34,592 nt of DNA from positions 1-34,592 of the forward strand of contig CALNPU010000019.1 in assembly GCA_940588625.1 (NCBI GenBank), written 5' to 3'. Of this stretch, positions 18,416 through 28,194 are shown one piece after another. Every line of letters begins with the position of its first letter. Within the stretch, counting starts at the first letter, position 1. The DNA comes from an uncultured Caballeronia sp. GTDB lineage: Bacteria; Pseudomonadota; Gammaproteobacteria; Burkholderiales; Burkholderiaceae. The notes below the pieces were generated by a model, which was not told the DNA's origin, did not search any database, and saw nothing but the letters and a program-made list of their open reading frames with translations. Position numbers and translations under genes: made by a program.

Positions 18416-20458
18416 GAGCATCGTCCTGAAAAAAGCGAAAGAGCCAATATTATGCCAGCCGAGCGCGCTTTGAGCCCCTTGGGCCTCCTTGAACCTGCCC
18501 TCCGGGGCGTATTTGCGAGCGCCTCGCAGTATCGTGACCACCTCTTGCAGATGTTCCGGCGTGGCATCGGCAGGATCGATTGGCTCACCTACCGCCAGCG
18601 TCAGCCGGCTCATCACCCCGCGTTGAACAGGACGCGGCCAGCGGTTGTCATCGTGGTGTGAAAAAACGCTACCCCACAGACCGCGTAAAGCGATGGGCAC
18701 GACCGGGGCGGAATGGCGCCGGAGAATTTCTGTGATGCCATGGCGGAACGGGTTAATATCGCCGGTCCGGGTGAGCTTGCCCTCCGGGAAGATGCACACC
18801 AGATCGCCGTCGGCGAGCGCGCGACCGCAGGCATCGTAGGCTTTTTCCAGCAGTTTTGCGTCTTCGTGGGCCGGTGCGATCAGAATGACCTTGACGTGAC
18901 GGAACAGCCAGCCGACCAGCGGCGAGCGGAAAATCCGGTGATCCATCACGAAGCGAATCGGCCGCGGACTTTCCGACATGATCGCGATGGCATCGACGAA
19001 ACTGACGTGATTGCAGACCAGCACCGCCGCCTCGTGCTCGGGAATGCGCTCGGCGTTCATCAGCCTGATCCGGTAGAACGTATGCACAAGGATCCATGTG
19101 AGAAAGCGCAGCAGGAACTCGGGCACAAGCGAATAGATATACGCGGCCACCACGATATTCAGCAACGCCGTGGTGAGAAACAGCCCGGGAATACCGACGC
19201 CCGCCGACGTCAGGCCGACCGCCATCAACGCCGACACGATCATGAAAACCGAGTTGAGGATGTTGTTCGCGGCAATGATGCGCGCGCGGTGCGTCGGCTG
19301 GCTGCGCGACTGGATCAGCGCGTCTGTAGAAACCGCCGAACATCGCGAGCAGGAACAGGTCGGCCAGGATGCGCCAGTGCACGCCCATTTGAAGAAACTC
19401 GCCGACACCCATCAAATGACCCACCGGCGCAATGTCGTGGCTGGCAAAGAACAGGTCAATGGCGAAAACGCTGGTGCCGATCAATCCGAGCGGCACGAGT
19501 CCGATCTCGACACAGCGTTTCGAGAGCTTTTCACACATTAGCGAACCGATGCCGATACCAATCGAAAACGTGCCGAGCAGCACGGTCACCGCATCCGGAT
19601 TCGCCGACAGGACGTCCTTCGCGAAGTTGAAGAATAATGTGAGAAACGTCGCGCCGACAAACCACAGCCACGAAATCCCGAGCAGGCTCAGGAACACGGT
19701 CCGGTCCTGGCGTGCGAGCGCGAGGTTACGCCAGGCGAGGTTACGCCAGGTCTCACTGAAGGGTTCCAGTTGATCTTCAGATCGGGCTGCAGCGCTGCGG
19801 TTTTCGGTACGAAACCCGACGCGACACGCCCGATCAGCGCAACTGTCACGCAGCACACGGCAAGCAACATGGCGCTATGCTCGGTCGACCCGAGCGCCGC
19901 GCTGCCAATGATCGTCCCGATCAGGATGGCGACGAACGTCCCCATTTCGACAAGCCCGCCCGTTACCACCAACAAGTTCCGACGGCTGGAGATACTGCGG
20001 CAGATACGCGTATTTCACCGGTCCGAAGATGGTCGAATGGACACCCTGAGGAACGTGCAGGCCGTACAGCAGCGGCGCGCTGTGCAGCATGAAACCCGCG
20101 CCGCCGATCAGCATCGCCACGATTTCGAACGTTTTCACGAAGCGCGTGAGCGTGGCCTTGTCGTATTTATCAGCGACCTGCCCTGATGTCGTGGAAAAAA
20201 GCACAAAGGGTATGGATGAAGATGGCGGAGATCAGGAAAGCGGCTGTTTTCGGATCGACAACTGAAAAGCGCGCGGCCTGAAACGTAACCAGCGACGTAA
20301 AGCCGACCTTGAAGACGTTGTCGTTGAGCACGCCAAGAAATTACGTCCAGAAGAACAGCGCAAAACGACGTTCGCGCAACAGGCGAAACTGACTGTCGCC
20401 ATGTTGGGCGACGGCTTTTTTCGCTCGGGCCGATGCAGAATGCAGATGTTTCGCTCAT
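18416..20458 (-). pseudogene. MFS transporter-acyltransferase (LplT/Aas-like), disrupted
   Basis: The ancestral protein was an MFS transporter fused to a PlsC-type acyltransferase, resembling the LplT-Aas lysophospholipid flippase and acyltransferase system. Recognisable parts, on the minus strand, are: an N terminus from ATG 20458 (MSETSAFC); [79 protein letters not shown]; then PlsC motifs [11 protein letters not shown] (NHxxxxD), RFVMDHRIF and [12 protein letters not shown]. At least four frame changes separate them, including near 20190-20230, 19975 and 19330. A 15-base tandem duplication lies at 19721-19750. No stop codon separates the PlsC frame from aroC. Confidence 0.88.
19721..19750 (-). 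repeat. 15-base exact tandem duplication
   Basis: CGAGGTTACGCCAGG occurs twice in tandem (19721-19735, 19736-19750) inside the broken MFS transporter and repeats WRNLA in frame, producing WRNLAWRNLA. The single copy matches the family, so this is a recent slippage or duplication product. Confidence 0.9.
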
Positions 20459-20602
20459 GGATTATTGGAATTGGTAGCTGAGAGAGTTGATCCGTTGAAG
20501 GTACGAAAAAAATGTGCGCCGCTCGGGCGCGCATTTATGCGTGACGTTGTGATGCGCTTCGACCGGGTTAGCGCGAATCGTACCAATCGCGCGACGCCCC
20601 AA

Positions 20603-21055
20603 TCACCGCGCTTCTTCTTGCTGCTCCGGCCAGTCGCGGATATAGGCCTTGAGCATCTTGTTCTCGAAGCCCTGCTCTTCCACCACGGCCTTGGCCACGT
20701 CGTAGAAAGAAATCACGCCCATCAACACGTTCTTTTCCATGACCGGCAGGTAACGAACATGATGCTCAAGCATCATGCGACGCACCTCGTTCACGTCCGT
20801 TTCCGGCGTACACGTTATGGGATGATCCTCCATGACCTTGCGGATAGTGGAGGTGCCCACGCTGCCGCCGTTCTCGCTCAGCGTGAGAATGATCTCGCGG
20901 AACGTGAGCATGCCGGCGAGATCGCCGTATTCGATCACCACAAGTGAACCAATGTCGTGTGACGCCATTGTGTTGATTGCTTCGTGCAGCAGCGTATCGG
21001 GTGTTACCGTGAAGAGCGCGTTGCCCTTGACGTTCAAAATATCGCTGACTCGCAT
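20603..21055 (-). CDS. CBS-domain pair protein
   Basis: An intact 150-residue protein made almost wholly of two CBS motifs (a Bateman module): residues about 8-60 (MRVSDILNV start, VTPDTLLHEAINTMASHDIGSLVV) and about 75-130 (VMEDHPITCTPETDVNEVRRMMLEHHVRYLPVM). Such stand-alone proteins bind adenine nucleotides or SAM and act as regulators; no catalytic domain is attached. The start is ATG 21055 behind AGGAGACA. It lies between the broken MFS-acyltransferase and metY. Specific target unknown. Confidence 0.9.
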   Translation of the reverse strand: MRVSDILNVKGNALFTVTPDTLLHEAINTMASHDIGSLVVIEYGDLAGMLTFREIILTLSENGGSVGTSTIRKVMEDHPITCTPETDVNEVRRMMLEHHVRYLPVMEKNVLMGVISFYDVAKAVVEEQGFENKMLKAYIRDWPEQQEEAR

Positions 21056-21322
21056 GATTGTCTCCTCGCGAAAAGCCTGAATATCTATCGTCGACCCTAG
21101 CGGAAAGGCAGTTAAAAAGAAAGCGCGCAAGAACCCCGTGTTTTGTCTGCAAAAGCACGCGGGGCAGGCTTTTGCACCGAGTCGGCGCATACCGCGCCAA
21201 GGCTGCCCTTGCGCGGCATGGCGCCGCATCGGGCAAACGCCGGCGCTGGCGTCTACCCCAAGTTTATCGGGCCACACCCGATGTTACGATAAATGACTCT
21301 TTCCCATGGTAGCCCGTCCACG

Positions 21323-21611
21323 ATGCCCACCAACCGCTTCGACACGCTCGTGCTGCACGCCGGCGCAGCACCCGACCTTAGCACCGGCGGCGCCCGCGCC
21401 ACGCCGATCTACCAGATTACGGCGTTTTCGTTTCGCGACACCGACCACGCTGCTTCGCTCTTCACATGGAGCGCTCAGGACACGTTTATTCACGTATTTC
21501 GAACCCGACCGTCGCCGTATTCGAGGAGCACGTAGCCGCGCTGGAGGCGGTGCGGGGACAATTGGCGCGGCCAGCAGGCAGGCCGCGCTGCATCTTGCGA
21601 TCGCTACGCTA
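21323..21611 (+). pseudogene. metY: O-acetylhomoserine sulfhydrylase N-terminal fragment
   Basis: The 5' part of a MetY/cystathionine gamma-synthase-type PLP enzyme: MPTNRFDTLVLHAG at 21323, then ARATPIYQITAFSFRDTDHAASLF, then in another frame MERSGHVYSRISNPTVAVFEEHVAALE, then in a third frame AASRQAALHLAIATL, after which similarity stops at about 21611. There are two frameshifts (near 21465 and 21550), and some 80% of the gene, including the PLP lysine, is missing. It is the only recognised plus-strand gene between the CBS protein and rsmI. Related MetZ/MetB enzymes are alternatives. Confidence 0.8.
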
Positions 21612-21921
21612 ATTCCGCTTATGGTGGGTGCTGCTGAATAGTCCGTGGCTCGACGCTTCTTAGATGTGAGCGGCGCTACCCGCATCTATCCTTTGCTTTT
21701 GTCTCGTAACCGTTCTGTACGTCTTCAGCGCGCGGCAAACCCAAATTTCTCGAGCAATGCGAGTCTACCAGCAATGTGCGGCAGTGTCATGCAGATGGGA
21801 GAGGACGCGCGGGATAGTGGTGGCACAAATTTGGCACACACGGTGTGCCAAACCCTGTCTCTGAATACAGAACCAACGCACAACATCGCAAAACGTAGTG
21901 CATTGTTTTTATTGAAAATTT
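21612..21921. other. Region after the metY break, no gene recognised
   Basis: About 310 bases with no supported gene. It contains one 10-base inverted repeat (21830-21839 and 21843-21852) around a 3-base spacer, core TTTGGCACAC; a partial copy GGCACAAA lies just upstream. This could be an operator or a relic of an excised element. The metY break lies at the left edge and the tRNA-Ala remnant at the right. Confidence 0.45.
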
Positions 21922-21995
<74 letters not shown>

Positions 21996-22055
21996 CTGAT
22001 TCTAGCACAGCCTTAAGACCGTCTGACAAGGCCCAAACGCTGCCTGCAGCGTATC

Positions 22056-22384
22056 TTATTTCGACAGTGAGCCCGCGAGAATCCAGCCAACAACCGTCTT
22101 GATATCGGCCATCGCTCATGGATGGATCGATGCGACGGCATGGGCAAGACGCCCCATACTCCGCTGCCATCGGTTTCGAGTCGCGCTTGCGCCTGCGCGT
22201 CGCCCTTGTACTTCCGGGCTATCTGCTAGAACGACGGCCCTACCAGCTTGCGATCCACCGCGTGACATCCCATGCAGGCATTCTTGCACGCAATGTTGAT
22301 GGCATCGGCGGGAGAAGAAACAACGGGCGCGTCAGCCGCCAGCGCGCCCTAGCTGGCCGTGATCGCCATCGCGAACACGGTCAT
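22056..22384 (-). pseudogene. Class I cytochrome c, disrupted
   Basis: From ATG 22384 (MTVFAMAITAS) the reading frame gives a heme site CMGCH (CXXCH), then HAVDRKLVGPSF, RKYKGDAQAQARL and GSGVWG, all typical of small periplasmic c551/c552-type cytochromes, with a C-terminal DIKTVVGWILAG in another frame. Two TAG codons interrupt it (22349-22351 and 22226-22228), both where relatives carry Gln, and a frameshift precedes the C-terminal helix. The heme motif itself is intact. It follows the BON lipoprotein by 13 bases on the same strand. Confidence 0.85.
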
Positions 22385-22397
22385 GGAAACCATCGCT

Positions 22398-23231
22398 TCA
22401 TTTCGCGGCGGGCGCAGGATTGCCCGGATGTACGTCGGAGTTCTTGACCGGCGTGGGCGCCTGCACATCCAGCGGCGTCGAACTCACGGATGAATCAGGC
22501 ACCTTGCCGACCGTCGCATCGCTGTTCGCAGGTACGGGTGCAGCCGCCGCACTTGCATCCGATGCTGCTGTGACCGACAACGCCTGAGCTTCCTCCGGCT
22601 TGATGTACTGGAACACCTTGACCACCTGCGCAACGCCTGGCACCTGTGCCGCCACATTCGCACCGGCATTGCCTTCTTCACGCGTGACCAGACCCATCAG
22701 ATACACCGTGCCGCGCTCGCATACCACCTTGTAGTAGTTCGCCCGCAGATCCTTCTCACCGACCAACGCACCCTTCACGCGGCTCTCGAGATAAGCATCG
22801 TTAGTCCGCGATGACAACGAACTCGCACCCTGGACAGCGAGCTCATTCACAATGCTGTTCACATTGTTGATGCCGCGCACCACCTCTTTGGCCTTCTGTT
22901 TCCATTGATCAGCCGGTACTTCGCCGGTCAGCAGCACGCGTCGGTTGAACACGGTCACGCTGACGTGTGCCTGATCGGGCAAGCTTTCACCAATGCGCGA
23001 CTTGGCTTTCACCTGAATCTCGCGATCCTCGGTTTGCGCGCCGAGCGTCCGCCGGTCGGTGGCGACGAGCGTGCCGCCGCCCACTGCGCCGCCCATTGCA
23101 CCGATCACCACAAGCGGGCAACCTTGCAGGGTCAGCGCGACGCTTGACAACAGGCTCGCCAGCAACGTGGCTCTGGCTAGCGTCGACCTGACGCGGGTCT
23201 TTTTTATCAACTCGTTCCCCTTAAGAATCAT
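22398..23231 (-). CDS. BON-domain lipoprotein (DolP/YraP-like)
   Basis: An intact 277-residue outer-membrane-type lipoprotein: lipobox LTLQGC with Cys 38, a Gly-rich stretch, then two BON domains (about residues 65-140 and 145-220; RVLLTGEVPADQWKQKAKEVVRGI, then GTVYLMGLVTREEGNAG), and a disordered Ala/Pro/Ser-rich tail of about 55 residues. DolP in E. coli helps maintain outer-membrane integrity. The start ATG 23231 overlaps the diaA-like stop by four bases (ATGA). Neighbouring diaA-like and yraN/rsmI genes give the E. coli yraL-yraP synteny. Confidence 0.88.
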   Translation of the reverse strand: MILKGNELIKKTRVRSTLARATLLASLLSSVALTLQGCPLVVIGAMGGAVGGGTLVATDRRTLGAQTEDREIQVKAKSRIGESLPDQAHVSVTVFNRRVLLTGEVPADQWKQKAKEVVRGINNVNSIVNELAVQGASSLSSRTNDAYLESRVKGALVGEKDLRANYYKVVCERGTVYLMGLVTREEGNAGANVAAQVPGVAQVVKVFQYIKPEEAQALSVTAASDASAAAAPVPANSDATVGKVPDSSVSSTPLDVQAPTPVKNSDVHPGNPAPAAK

Positions 23232-23815
23232 TCGTCTCCCAGCAGCATCGCGTCGATGCCATCGCACAGGCAGTGAATGGTTAGCAGATGGACTTCCTGG
23301 ATTCGCGCCGGCCGTTCGGACGGCACGCAGATATGGATGTCGGTATCGGCAAGCACTTCGCTGATTACGCCGCCGCCCGCGCCCGTCAAAGCGATCACGA
23401 ACATCCCGCGCTCATGCGCGGCCTGGATTGCCGCCAGCAAGTTGACCGAGTTGCCCGAGGTGGAGAGGACGACCAGCACGTCACCCGCTTGCCCGAGCGC
23501 ACGGATCTGCTTCGCATAGATCTCTTCGAACGCCGAGTTATTGCCGATCCACGTGAGCGTCAGGACATTCGCGTCCAGAGCAATGGCGGGCAAGCCGGGC
23601 CGCTCGCACTCGAAATGGCTGACCAGCGCAGACGCAAACCGCTGAGAGTTGGCCGCGGATCCGCCGTTCCCGCACGTGAGGATTCGCGAGCCGTTGGCGA
23701 GCGTGCCGAACAGCACGTCAATGGCTGCGGCGCCAGGGAAAGCAAGCGTGTCGAGTGCTTCGCGATGGACTGCCGCGTTTTCGCGGAAATGTTGCTGGAT
23801 ATGTTCGACGGACAT
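23228..23815 (-). CDS. diaA: SIS-domain protein, DiaA/phosphoheptose-isomerase-like
   Basis: The 195-residue SIS protein has the family motif CGNGGSAANSQRFASALV and an STSGNS phosphate-binding loop, then TGAGGG and a C-terminal IQEVHLLTIHCLCDGID. DiaA assists DnaA at the origin, whereas GmhA isomerises sedoheptulose-7-phosphate. DiaA is preferred because of position next to yraN/rsmI and the BON protein. The usual Asp after GGSAA is Asn here and the middle region (ALDANVLTLTWIGNN) is diverged, so drift is possible. The frame is intact. Confidence 0.82.
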   Translation of the reverse strand: MSVEHIQQHFRENAAVHREALDTLAFPGAAAIDVLFGTLANGSRILTCGNGGSAANSQRFASALVSHFECERPGLPAIALDANVLTLTWIGNNSAFEEIYAKQIRALGQAGDVLVVLSTSGNSVNLLAAIQAAHERGMFVIALTGAGGGVISEVLADTDIHICVPSERPARIQEVHLLTIHCLCDGIDAMLLGDE

Positions 23816-24079
23816 CGACTCTCGGTTATCGACCGCGCCATGCGCGGTGGTTCATTGATGGACTGCTTCGATAATTTGCTTCAATGACTTGCTTGGACGA
23901 CTTGCTGCCAAACCGATGCTGCACCACTGGAATACTTGAGCTTCGGCACCTCACGGTACGCGCCTAACCGCAGCGCGCCCTCGCACAACGGTTAAACATA
24001 AGACCGCGATCAAACCGGCCCGCAGGCTCCGCGCAGTTTACCGCACTCACTGTCCGCGTCACTTAAGATGCGGCCATTT
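23816..24079. other. Region upstream of the diaA-like gene
   Basis: About 260 bases between the diaA-like start and the yraN pseudogene. No open frame or RNA could be assigned. It may hold the promoter of the diaA-dolP-cytochrome c transcript. Confidence 0.4.
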
Positions 24080-24430
24080 TCACGACGTATCGGAGCGAAA
24101 AGCATCGCGTAACCACACGATACGGCCCGCGTCGAACACGATCACGTCGAAGCGGCACACGGGCAACGCCCCTCGCCACGTCATCAGATAGTGCTGCGCC
24201 GCGAGCACCAGTTGCCGCTGCTTATGCGCACCGACGCGCGCGCCGCCGCGAACTGGCGGCGGCGCGCGCGTACCTCCACGAATACAAGCGCACGCTGGCT
24301 GCCGATCTCACGCATCACGAGATCGATTTCGCCACTGCGACAGGAGAAATTGCGCGCGACAAAACGCAGGCGTTGCCGCTGCAGATATTCAAGCGCGCGT
24401 TGCTCGAACCTCGAACGCGCTTCCGATCAT
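24080..24430 (-). pseudogene. yraN: YraN/UPF0102 endonuclease-like protein, frameshifted
   Basis: The YraN core is visible: [19 protein letters not shown], then the metal-binding-type [12 protein letters not shown] and [10 protein letters not shown] (the E/D residues of the restriction-endonuclease-like fold), and in another frame [23 protein letters not shown] and WLRDAFRSD to TGA 24080. A frameshift separates the halves near 24200-24250, and another near 24400 cuts off the N terminus (ATG 24430 does not continue in frame). A 15-base inverted repeat at 24235-24270 sits inside the damaged segment. It is divergent from rsmI. Confidence 0.85.
24235..24270. repeat. 15-base GC inverted repeat in yraN
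   Basis: Arms 24235-24249 and 24256-24270 pair perfectly around a 6-base loop and consist only of G and C. The hairpin lies in the frameshifted stretch of yraN and could have promoted the frameshift, or is partly due to Arg/Ala codon repeats. Confidence 0.7.
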
Positions 24431-24491
24431 TTTCGACACTCCGTTCCCCAAAAAGTTGTCCCTCATCGCATGGCACAATGGCGATCTCCGC

Positions 24492-25433
24492 ATGCCACCC
24501 GCCCTAATGACTCCACTCTCCGAATTGGTCCTTGGCCAGCAGTTTCCGGCTGGCGCGCTCTATATAGTCGCGACACCCATCGGCAATGTCGCGGACATCA
24601 CGGTGCGTGCGCTGCACGTGCTCGGACTTGTCGACCGGGTGGCGGTCGAAGACACGCGCAACACGTCGCAACTGCTGTCGCGCTACGGCATTTCGAAGCC
24701 GACCATAGCCGTGCACGAACACAACGAGCGCAGCGCCGCCGAGAACGTGATCGCGCATCTGCGCAATGGCGAACGCATTGCGTACGTCTCCGACGCAGGC
24801 ACGCCAGGCATCTCGGACCCTGGCGCGAAGCTGGTCGATGCTGTACGTGAGGCAGGCTTTCCCGTCGTTCCTTTGCCGGGCGCAAGCGCCCTCACCACCG
24901 CGCTCAGCGTAGCCGGCGCATGGGTTCACACGTTTTCGTTCATCGGCTTTCTTGCCACCAAACCGAAGCAGCGCGACACGCAATTGCAGTCGCTGCTCAC
25001 GCACACGCCGGCGCTCGTGTTCTACGAAGCACCGCATCGGATTGTGGAAACGGTGCAGGCGCTTGAGCGCGCGTTCGGTGGCGAGCGGCAATTGCTGATT
25101 GCCCGTGAACTGACCAAGTTACATGAGAACATCCATCGATGCACCCTGGCCGAAGGGCTAACGTGGCTATCCGGCGATGCAAACCGGCAACGCGGCGAAT
25201 TCGTTCTTGCGGTGGAAGGCGCGCCACAGAAGGAAGCGGCGGACAACGCTCATGATGCATTGCTCATGACCCTGCTGGAAGAGTTGTCGGTGAGCAGCGC
25301 TGCGAGACTGGCCGCAACATTGACGGGTGCATCGCGGAACGCGCTTTACACAAGGGCGCTGGCAATGGATAGGCGCGCGGCGAACAAGGCGAGAACGATC
25401 AGAAATGAAGCGGGCAAACGCGCTGGGCAATAA
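24492..25433 (+). CDS. rsmI: 16S rRNA 2'-O-methyltransferase RsmI
   Basis: RsmI methylates the 2'-OH of C1402 in 16S rRNA with SAM. The 313-residue protein has the tetrapyrrole-methylase fold: LYIVATPIGN (about residue 22), AVEDTRNTSQLL, VSDAGTPGISDPG, and VPLPGASALTTAL. ATG 24492 and ATG 24507 are both plausible; a TTG further upstream (24456) is unlikely. It is followed within a few bases by a strong terminator. Intact, in contrast to the broken yraN behind it. Confidence 0.94.
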   Translation: MPPALMTPLSELVLGQQFPAGALYIVATPIGNVADITVRALHVLGLVDRVAVEDTRNTSQLLSRYGISKPTIAVHEHNERSAAENVIAHLRNGERIAYVSDAGTPGISDPGAKLVDAVREAGFPVVPLPGASALTTALSVAGAWVHTFSFIGFLATKPKQRDTQLQSLLTHTPALVFYEAPHRIVETVQALERAFGGERQLLIARELTKLHENIHRCTLAEGLTWLSGDANRQRGEFVLAVEGAPQKEAADNAHDALLMTLLEELSVSSAARLAATLTGASRNALYTRALAMDRRAANKARTIRNEAGKRAGQ

Positions 25434-25462
25434 AAAACGGGCCGTCGAAACGGCCCGTTTTT
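25433..25462. terminator. Bidirectional terminator between rsmI and rlpA
   Basis: A 12-base perfect stem (25433-25444 with 25451-25462), loop 6, has A and T runs on both sides. It starts at the rsmI stop and serves the convergent rsmI and rlpA genes. Confidence 0.93.
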
Positions 25463-25484
25463 CCACGCAACAAGTTGACGATGA

Positions 25485-26123
25485 TCAGTCGACTGGGTTA
25501 ATTGACGCCAGGGATTGATCTCGTACCGCCGCCCGCGCTTCCTGCTGCGTCAAGCCTTCGATCTTCACCTTTCCGACACCGGCGCCACGCATGCCCAGCA
25601 CGGCAGCGGCTGCATAGGAAAGGTCAATTACGCGGCCACGCGCGTACGGGCCGCGGTCGTTGATCTTGACGACCACCGTTTTGTGACTCCCCTCATTGGT
25701 CACACGAACCCACGAAGCAAGCGGTAACGTGCGATGTGCCGCGGTGAGCGCGTGCATGTCGTAACGTTCGCCGCTGGCCGTCTTGCGGCCGTGGAAACCG
25801 CGTCCATACCAGGAAGCGCGGCCCTGCTGCTCGAAGTCGCTGACGTCAGGCCCGGCGGTGATGGGCTCCGCGTTGGCAAGCGAAGATGTGTCGGACGAAT
25901 TGCTGGCCGACGGAGGCAATGCATTCAGCCGGGAGTCGTAGTCAAGCGGTACAGCCAGACGTGCCGAACCTCGGCCCGTATTCGCAGCGTTGCTTGCGGT
26001 GATCGACTGCGTGCCGGTTCTCAGCGCGCTGGCCTGATCGCCGCCGCTCGGTGGCATGGCGCAACCCGTGAGGATTGCAAAGACCCAAAGACTCCCGAGA
26101 TGTCGGGTTAGTCGTACATTCAT
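25485..26123 (-). CDS. rlpA: RlpA-family lytic transglycosylase lipoprotein
   Basis: A 212-residue lipoprotein with lipobox LTGC (Cys 21), a Ser/Ala-rich linker of about 80 residues, then a double-psi beta-barrel domain: ASWYGRGFHGRKTASGERYDMHALTAAHRTLP and VVVKINDRGPYARGRVIDLS. The family cuts septal peptidoglycan lacking stem peptides in Pseudomonas. No SPOR domain is present. ATG 26123 is chosen because the lipobox then sits at the right distance. Intact. Confidence 0.9.
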   Translation of the reverse strand: MNVRLTRHLGSLWVFAILTGCAMPPSGGDQASALRTGTQSITASNAANTGRGSARLAVPLDYDSRLNALPPSASNSSDTSSLANAEPITAGPDVSDFEQQGRASWYGRGFHGRKTASGERYDMHALTAAHRTLPLASWVRVTNEGSHKTVVVKINDRGPYARGRVIDLSYAAAAVLGMRGAGVGKVKIEGLTQQEARAAVRDQSLASINPVD

Positions 26124-26804
26124 AGACGTGTACTCAACGGTTCGAGCCGCCTCAACCGTCCGACAAAACACGGACGCACGTAGGCAGCTCAAGGCTTTTT
26201 CCGCGTAAAGATACACACCGCTCGAAAGTTCGAACGGCGAGCCAGTGCTCGGGTGCGGCGTACCTCGCCGCAAATGCCCAGTTAGTTTTCACGTCTGGCA
26301 CAACCTGTCCCCGGCAGCCTGACCAGACCCCACATGCCGCCATCGAACGTAGATCACACGTTCTTGCGCGTTCAACTGCGCAGGAACGACGGCGTAGGCC
26401 CCATCCAGCGTAACGGCAGCTAAGACCGTTGGCAGGCGCATCGCACCTGGCTGGACAAGACGTGTACATCGGTCGAAACCGATGCTTGATTGCGATTTCG
26501 AAGCATCTCTGCTCTGAATTGCGTACTTGATGACAATTGTAAAAACGCGCTACTCCGTGTTTTTCATCGCCCATTGATGGCATGATTAAACCATGCACAA
26601 CTGTATAAATTATACCCAAACGCATAGGCGAACCACCCAGAGACGAACAAAATGTTACTTATTTTCTCCGTTGGCGTAAAAATTGCAGCTTCTGCCTGTT
26701 TTTTTAGGCACATTCCGACCGTTCGGCCAACGCTTGGCACACTGCCGCAGCGTTGGTTTTCACCCGTTACAATGGACGTTTTTACACGCCTCGGTCCCCC
26801 AGCC
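26124..26804. other. 680-base intergenic region between rlpA and the MBL gene
   Basis: No confident gene. The minus strand 26289-26440 has a protein-like run (RLPTVLAAVTLDGAYAVV and following residues) from ATG near 26440 to TGA 26289, which I cannot assign; it may be a remnant or chance. AT-rich sequence at 26500-26640 probably holds the promoter of the MBL gene. Confidence 0.35.
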
Positions 26805-27449
26805 ATGAAGGTCACCCTGATTCCCGTAACACCGTTCCAGCAAAACTGTTCAATCGTCGTGTGCGAGACAACGGGCCGCGCGGTCGTTGTCGATCCAGGC
26901 GGTGAAGTCGAGCGGATCATCAACGCAGTCGAACAACTCGATGTGACCGTTGACAAGGTGCTGCTCACGCACGGACATCTGGATCACTGCGGCGGAGCAA
27001 AGGCGCTCGCCAATCACTACGGCGTGGAGATCCACGGACCGCACACCGAGGACGCTTTCTGGATCGACCAGTTGCCGGGACAAAGCAAGCACTTCGGCTT
27101 CGGCGAAGCGCAAACCTTCACGCCCGACCGGTGGCTACAAGAAGGTGACTCGGTTCAGTTCGGCGACGAAACCATGGAAGTCTATCACTGCCCCGGACAT
27201 ACCCCGGGCCATGTGATCTTCTTCAGCCGGGCGAATCGCCTGGCCTTGGTCGGTGACGTGCTGTTCGCGGGCTCGATTGGCCGTACTGATTTTCCGCGCG
27301 GCGACTATTCGGACCTCGTGCGCTCAGTGCGGGATAAGCTTTGGCCACTGGGCGATGACATCACGTTCGTGCCGGGCCACGGTCCAACCTCCACGTTCGG
27401 ACATGAACGCCGCACCAATCCGTTTGTCGCCGACAGGATCAACGCATGA
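26805..27449 (+). CDS. Metallo-beta-lactamase-fold hydrolase (YcbL/glyoxalase II-like)
   Basis: The 214-residue protein has the MBL metal-binding motif [10 protein letters not shown] (HxHxDH) at about residues 55-64, a second His in HCPGHTPGH near 128-136, an Asp in [15 protein letters not shown] near 152-166 and a final His in [13 protein letters not shown] near 191-203, so all zinc ligands are present. Closest by feel to YcbL/type II glyoxalase-like hydrolases, which hydrolyse thioesters such as S-lactoylglutathione. ATG 26805 was chosen because it starts [14 protein letters not shown]. Stop overlaps the next ATG (27446). Confidence 0.9.
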   Translation: MKVTLIPVTPFQQNCSIVVCETTGRAVVVDPGGEVERIINAVEQLDVTVDKVLLTHGHLDHCGGAKALANHYGVEIHGPHTEDAFWIDQLPGQSKHFGFGEAQTFTPDRWLQEGDSVQFGDETMEVYHCPGHTPGHVIFFSRANRLALVGDVLFAGSIGRTDFPRGDYSDLVRSVRDKLWPLGDDITFVPGHGPTSTFGHERRTNPFVADRINA

Positions 27450-28095
27450 GCATCGCCATTCCTGAAATCTACGTCAGCACAGATGTCGAAGCTGATGGCC
27501 CCATCCCCGGCCCGCATTCCATGCTGAGTCTTGCGTCGGCGGCCTACACGGAAGACAAGGAACTGATCGGCACGTTCTCAGCCAATCTCGAGACACTGGA
27601 AGGCGCGGCGCCCCACCCTATTCAAGCCGCGTGGTGGAAAACCCAGCCCGAGGCATGGGCCGGGCCAGACCGACTTGCAGCAACCGCTCACCGCTTTGCG
27701 GGCGTACCTGGAATGGGTCGAGGCGTTGCCCGGCAAGCCGGTGTTCGTCGCCTATCCGGCCGGTTTCGACTTCACCTACATGTTCTGGTACATGATGCGT
27801 TTCGCTGAACGCTGCCCGTTCTCATGGTCGGCGCTCGACATCAAGACGCTCGCGTTCGCGCTGACCGATCTGCCCTACCGGAAGGCGATCAAACCGCGTT
27901 TGCCGAAACCACTGGTTCGACGAACTCCCGCATACGCACGTCGTGCTCGATGACGCCGTTGAACAAGGCGCTCTTTTCTGCAACATGCTGGCCGAATTGC
28001 GGACTCAACGGGCACTTCTGGCGTCGCTGAAAGCAACTGGCGAAACGCTGGACGACAAAGACATTGAAGGACAAAACGCGCATTCTGGGCGCTGA
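27446..28095 (+). pseudogene. 3'-5' exonuclease-like protein, two frameshifts
   Basis: Starts [19 protein letters not shown], with DVEADGP matching the DxE motif of DEDD 3'-5' exonucleases; continues [15 protein letters not shown], then in another frame [30 protein letters not shown] and [23 protein letters not shown], and in a third frame [16 protein letters not shown] (the final D motif). Shifts occur near 27660-27670 and near 27905 (an extra C). An intact copy would be about 215 residues. The ATG overlaps the MBL stop, so the two were coupled. Confidence 0.82.
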
Positions 28096-28194
28096 GTTAG
28101 GCAATATTGCTCACCGCAGGCGTTTGACATTGCGCTTCTTTTCCGCCGCCTCTACTCTACTATTGGAGTTGGTAGCGACCGAAAGGAGGCGCAG

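Noticed and set aside
17252..18661. A 469-codon plus-strand frame antisense to aroC
   Set aside because: aroC has full family signatures on the minus strand; the antisense frame has none and is Arg/His-rich as expected for a shadow.
26152..26625. A 157-codon minus-strand frame upstream of rlpA
   Set aside because: No family similarity over its length and composition is unlike neighbouring genes; only a short part in another frame looks protein-like.
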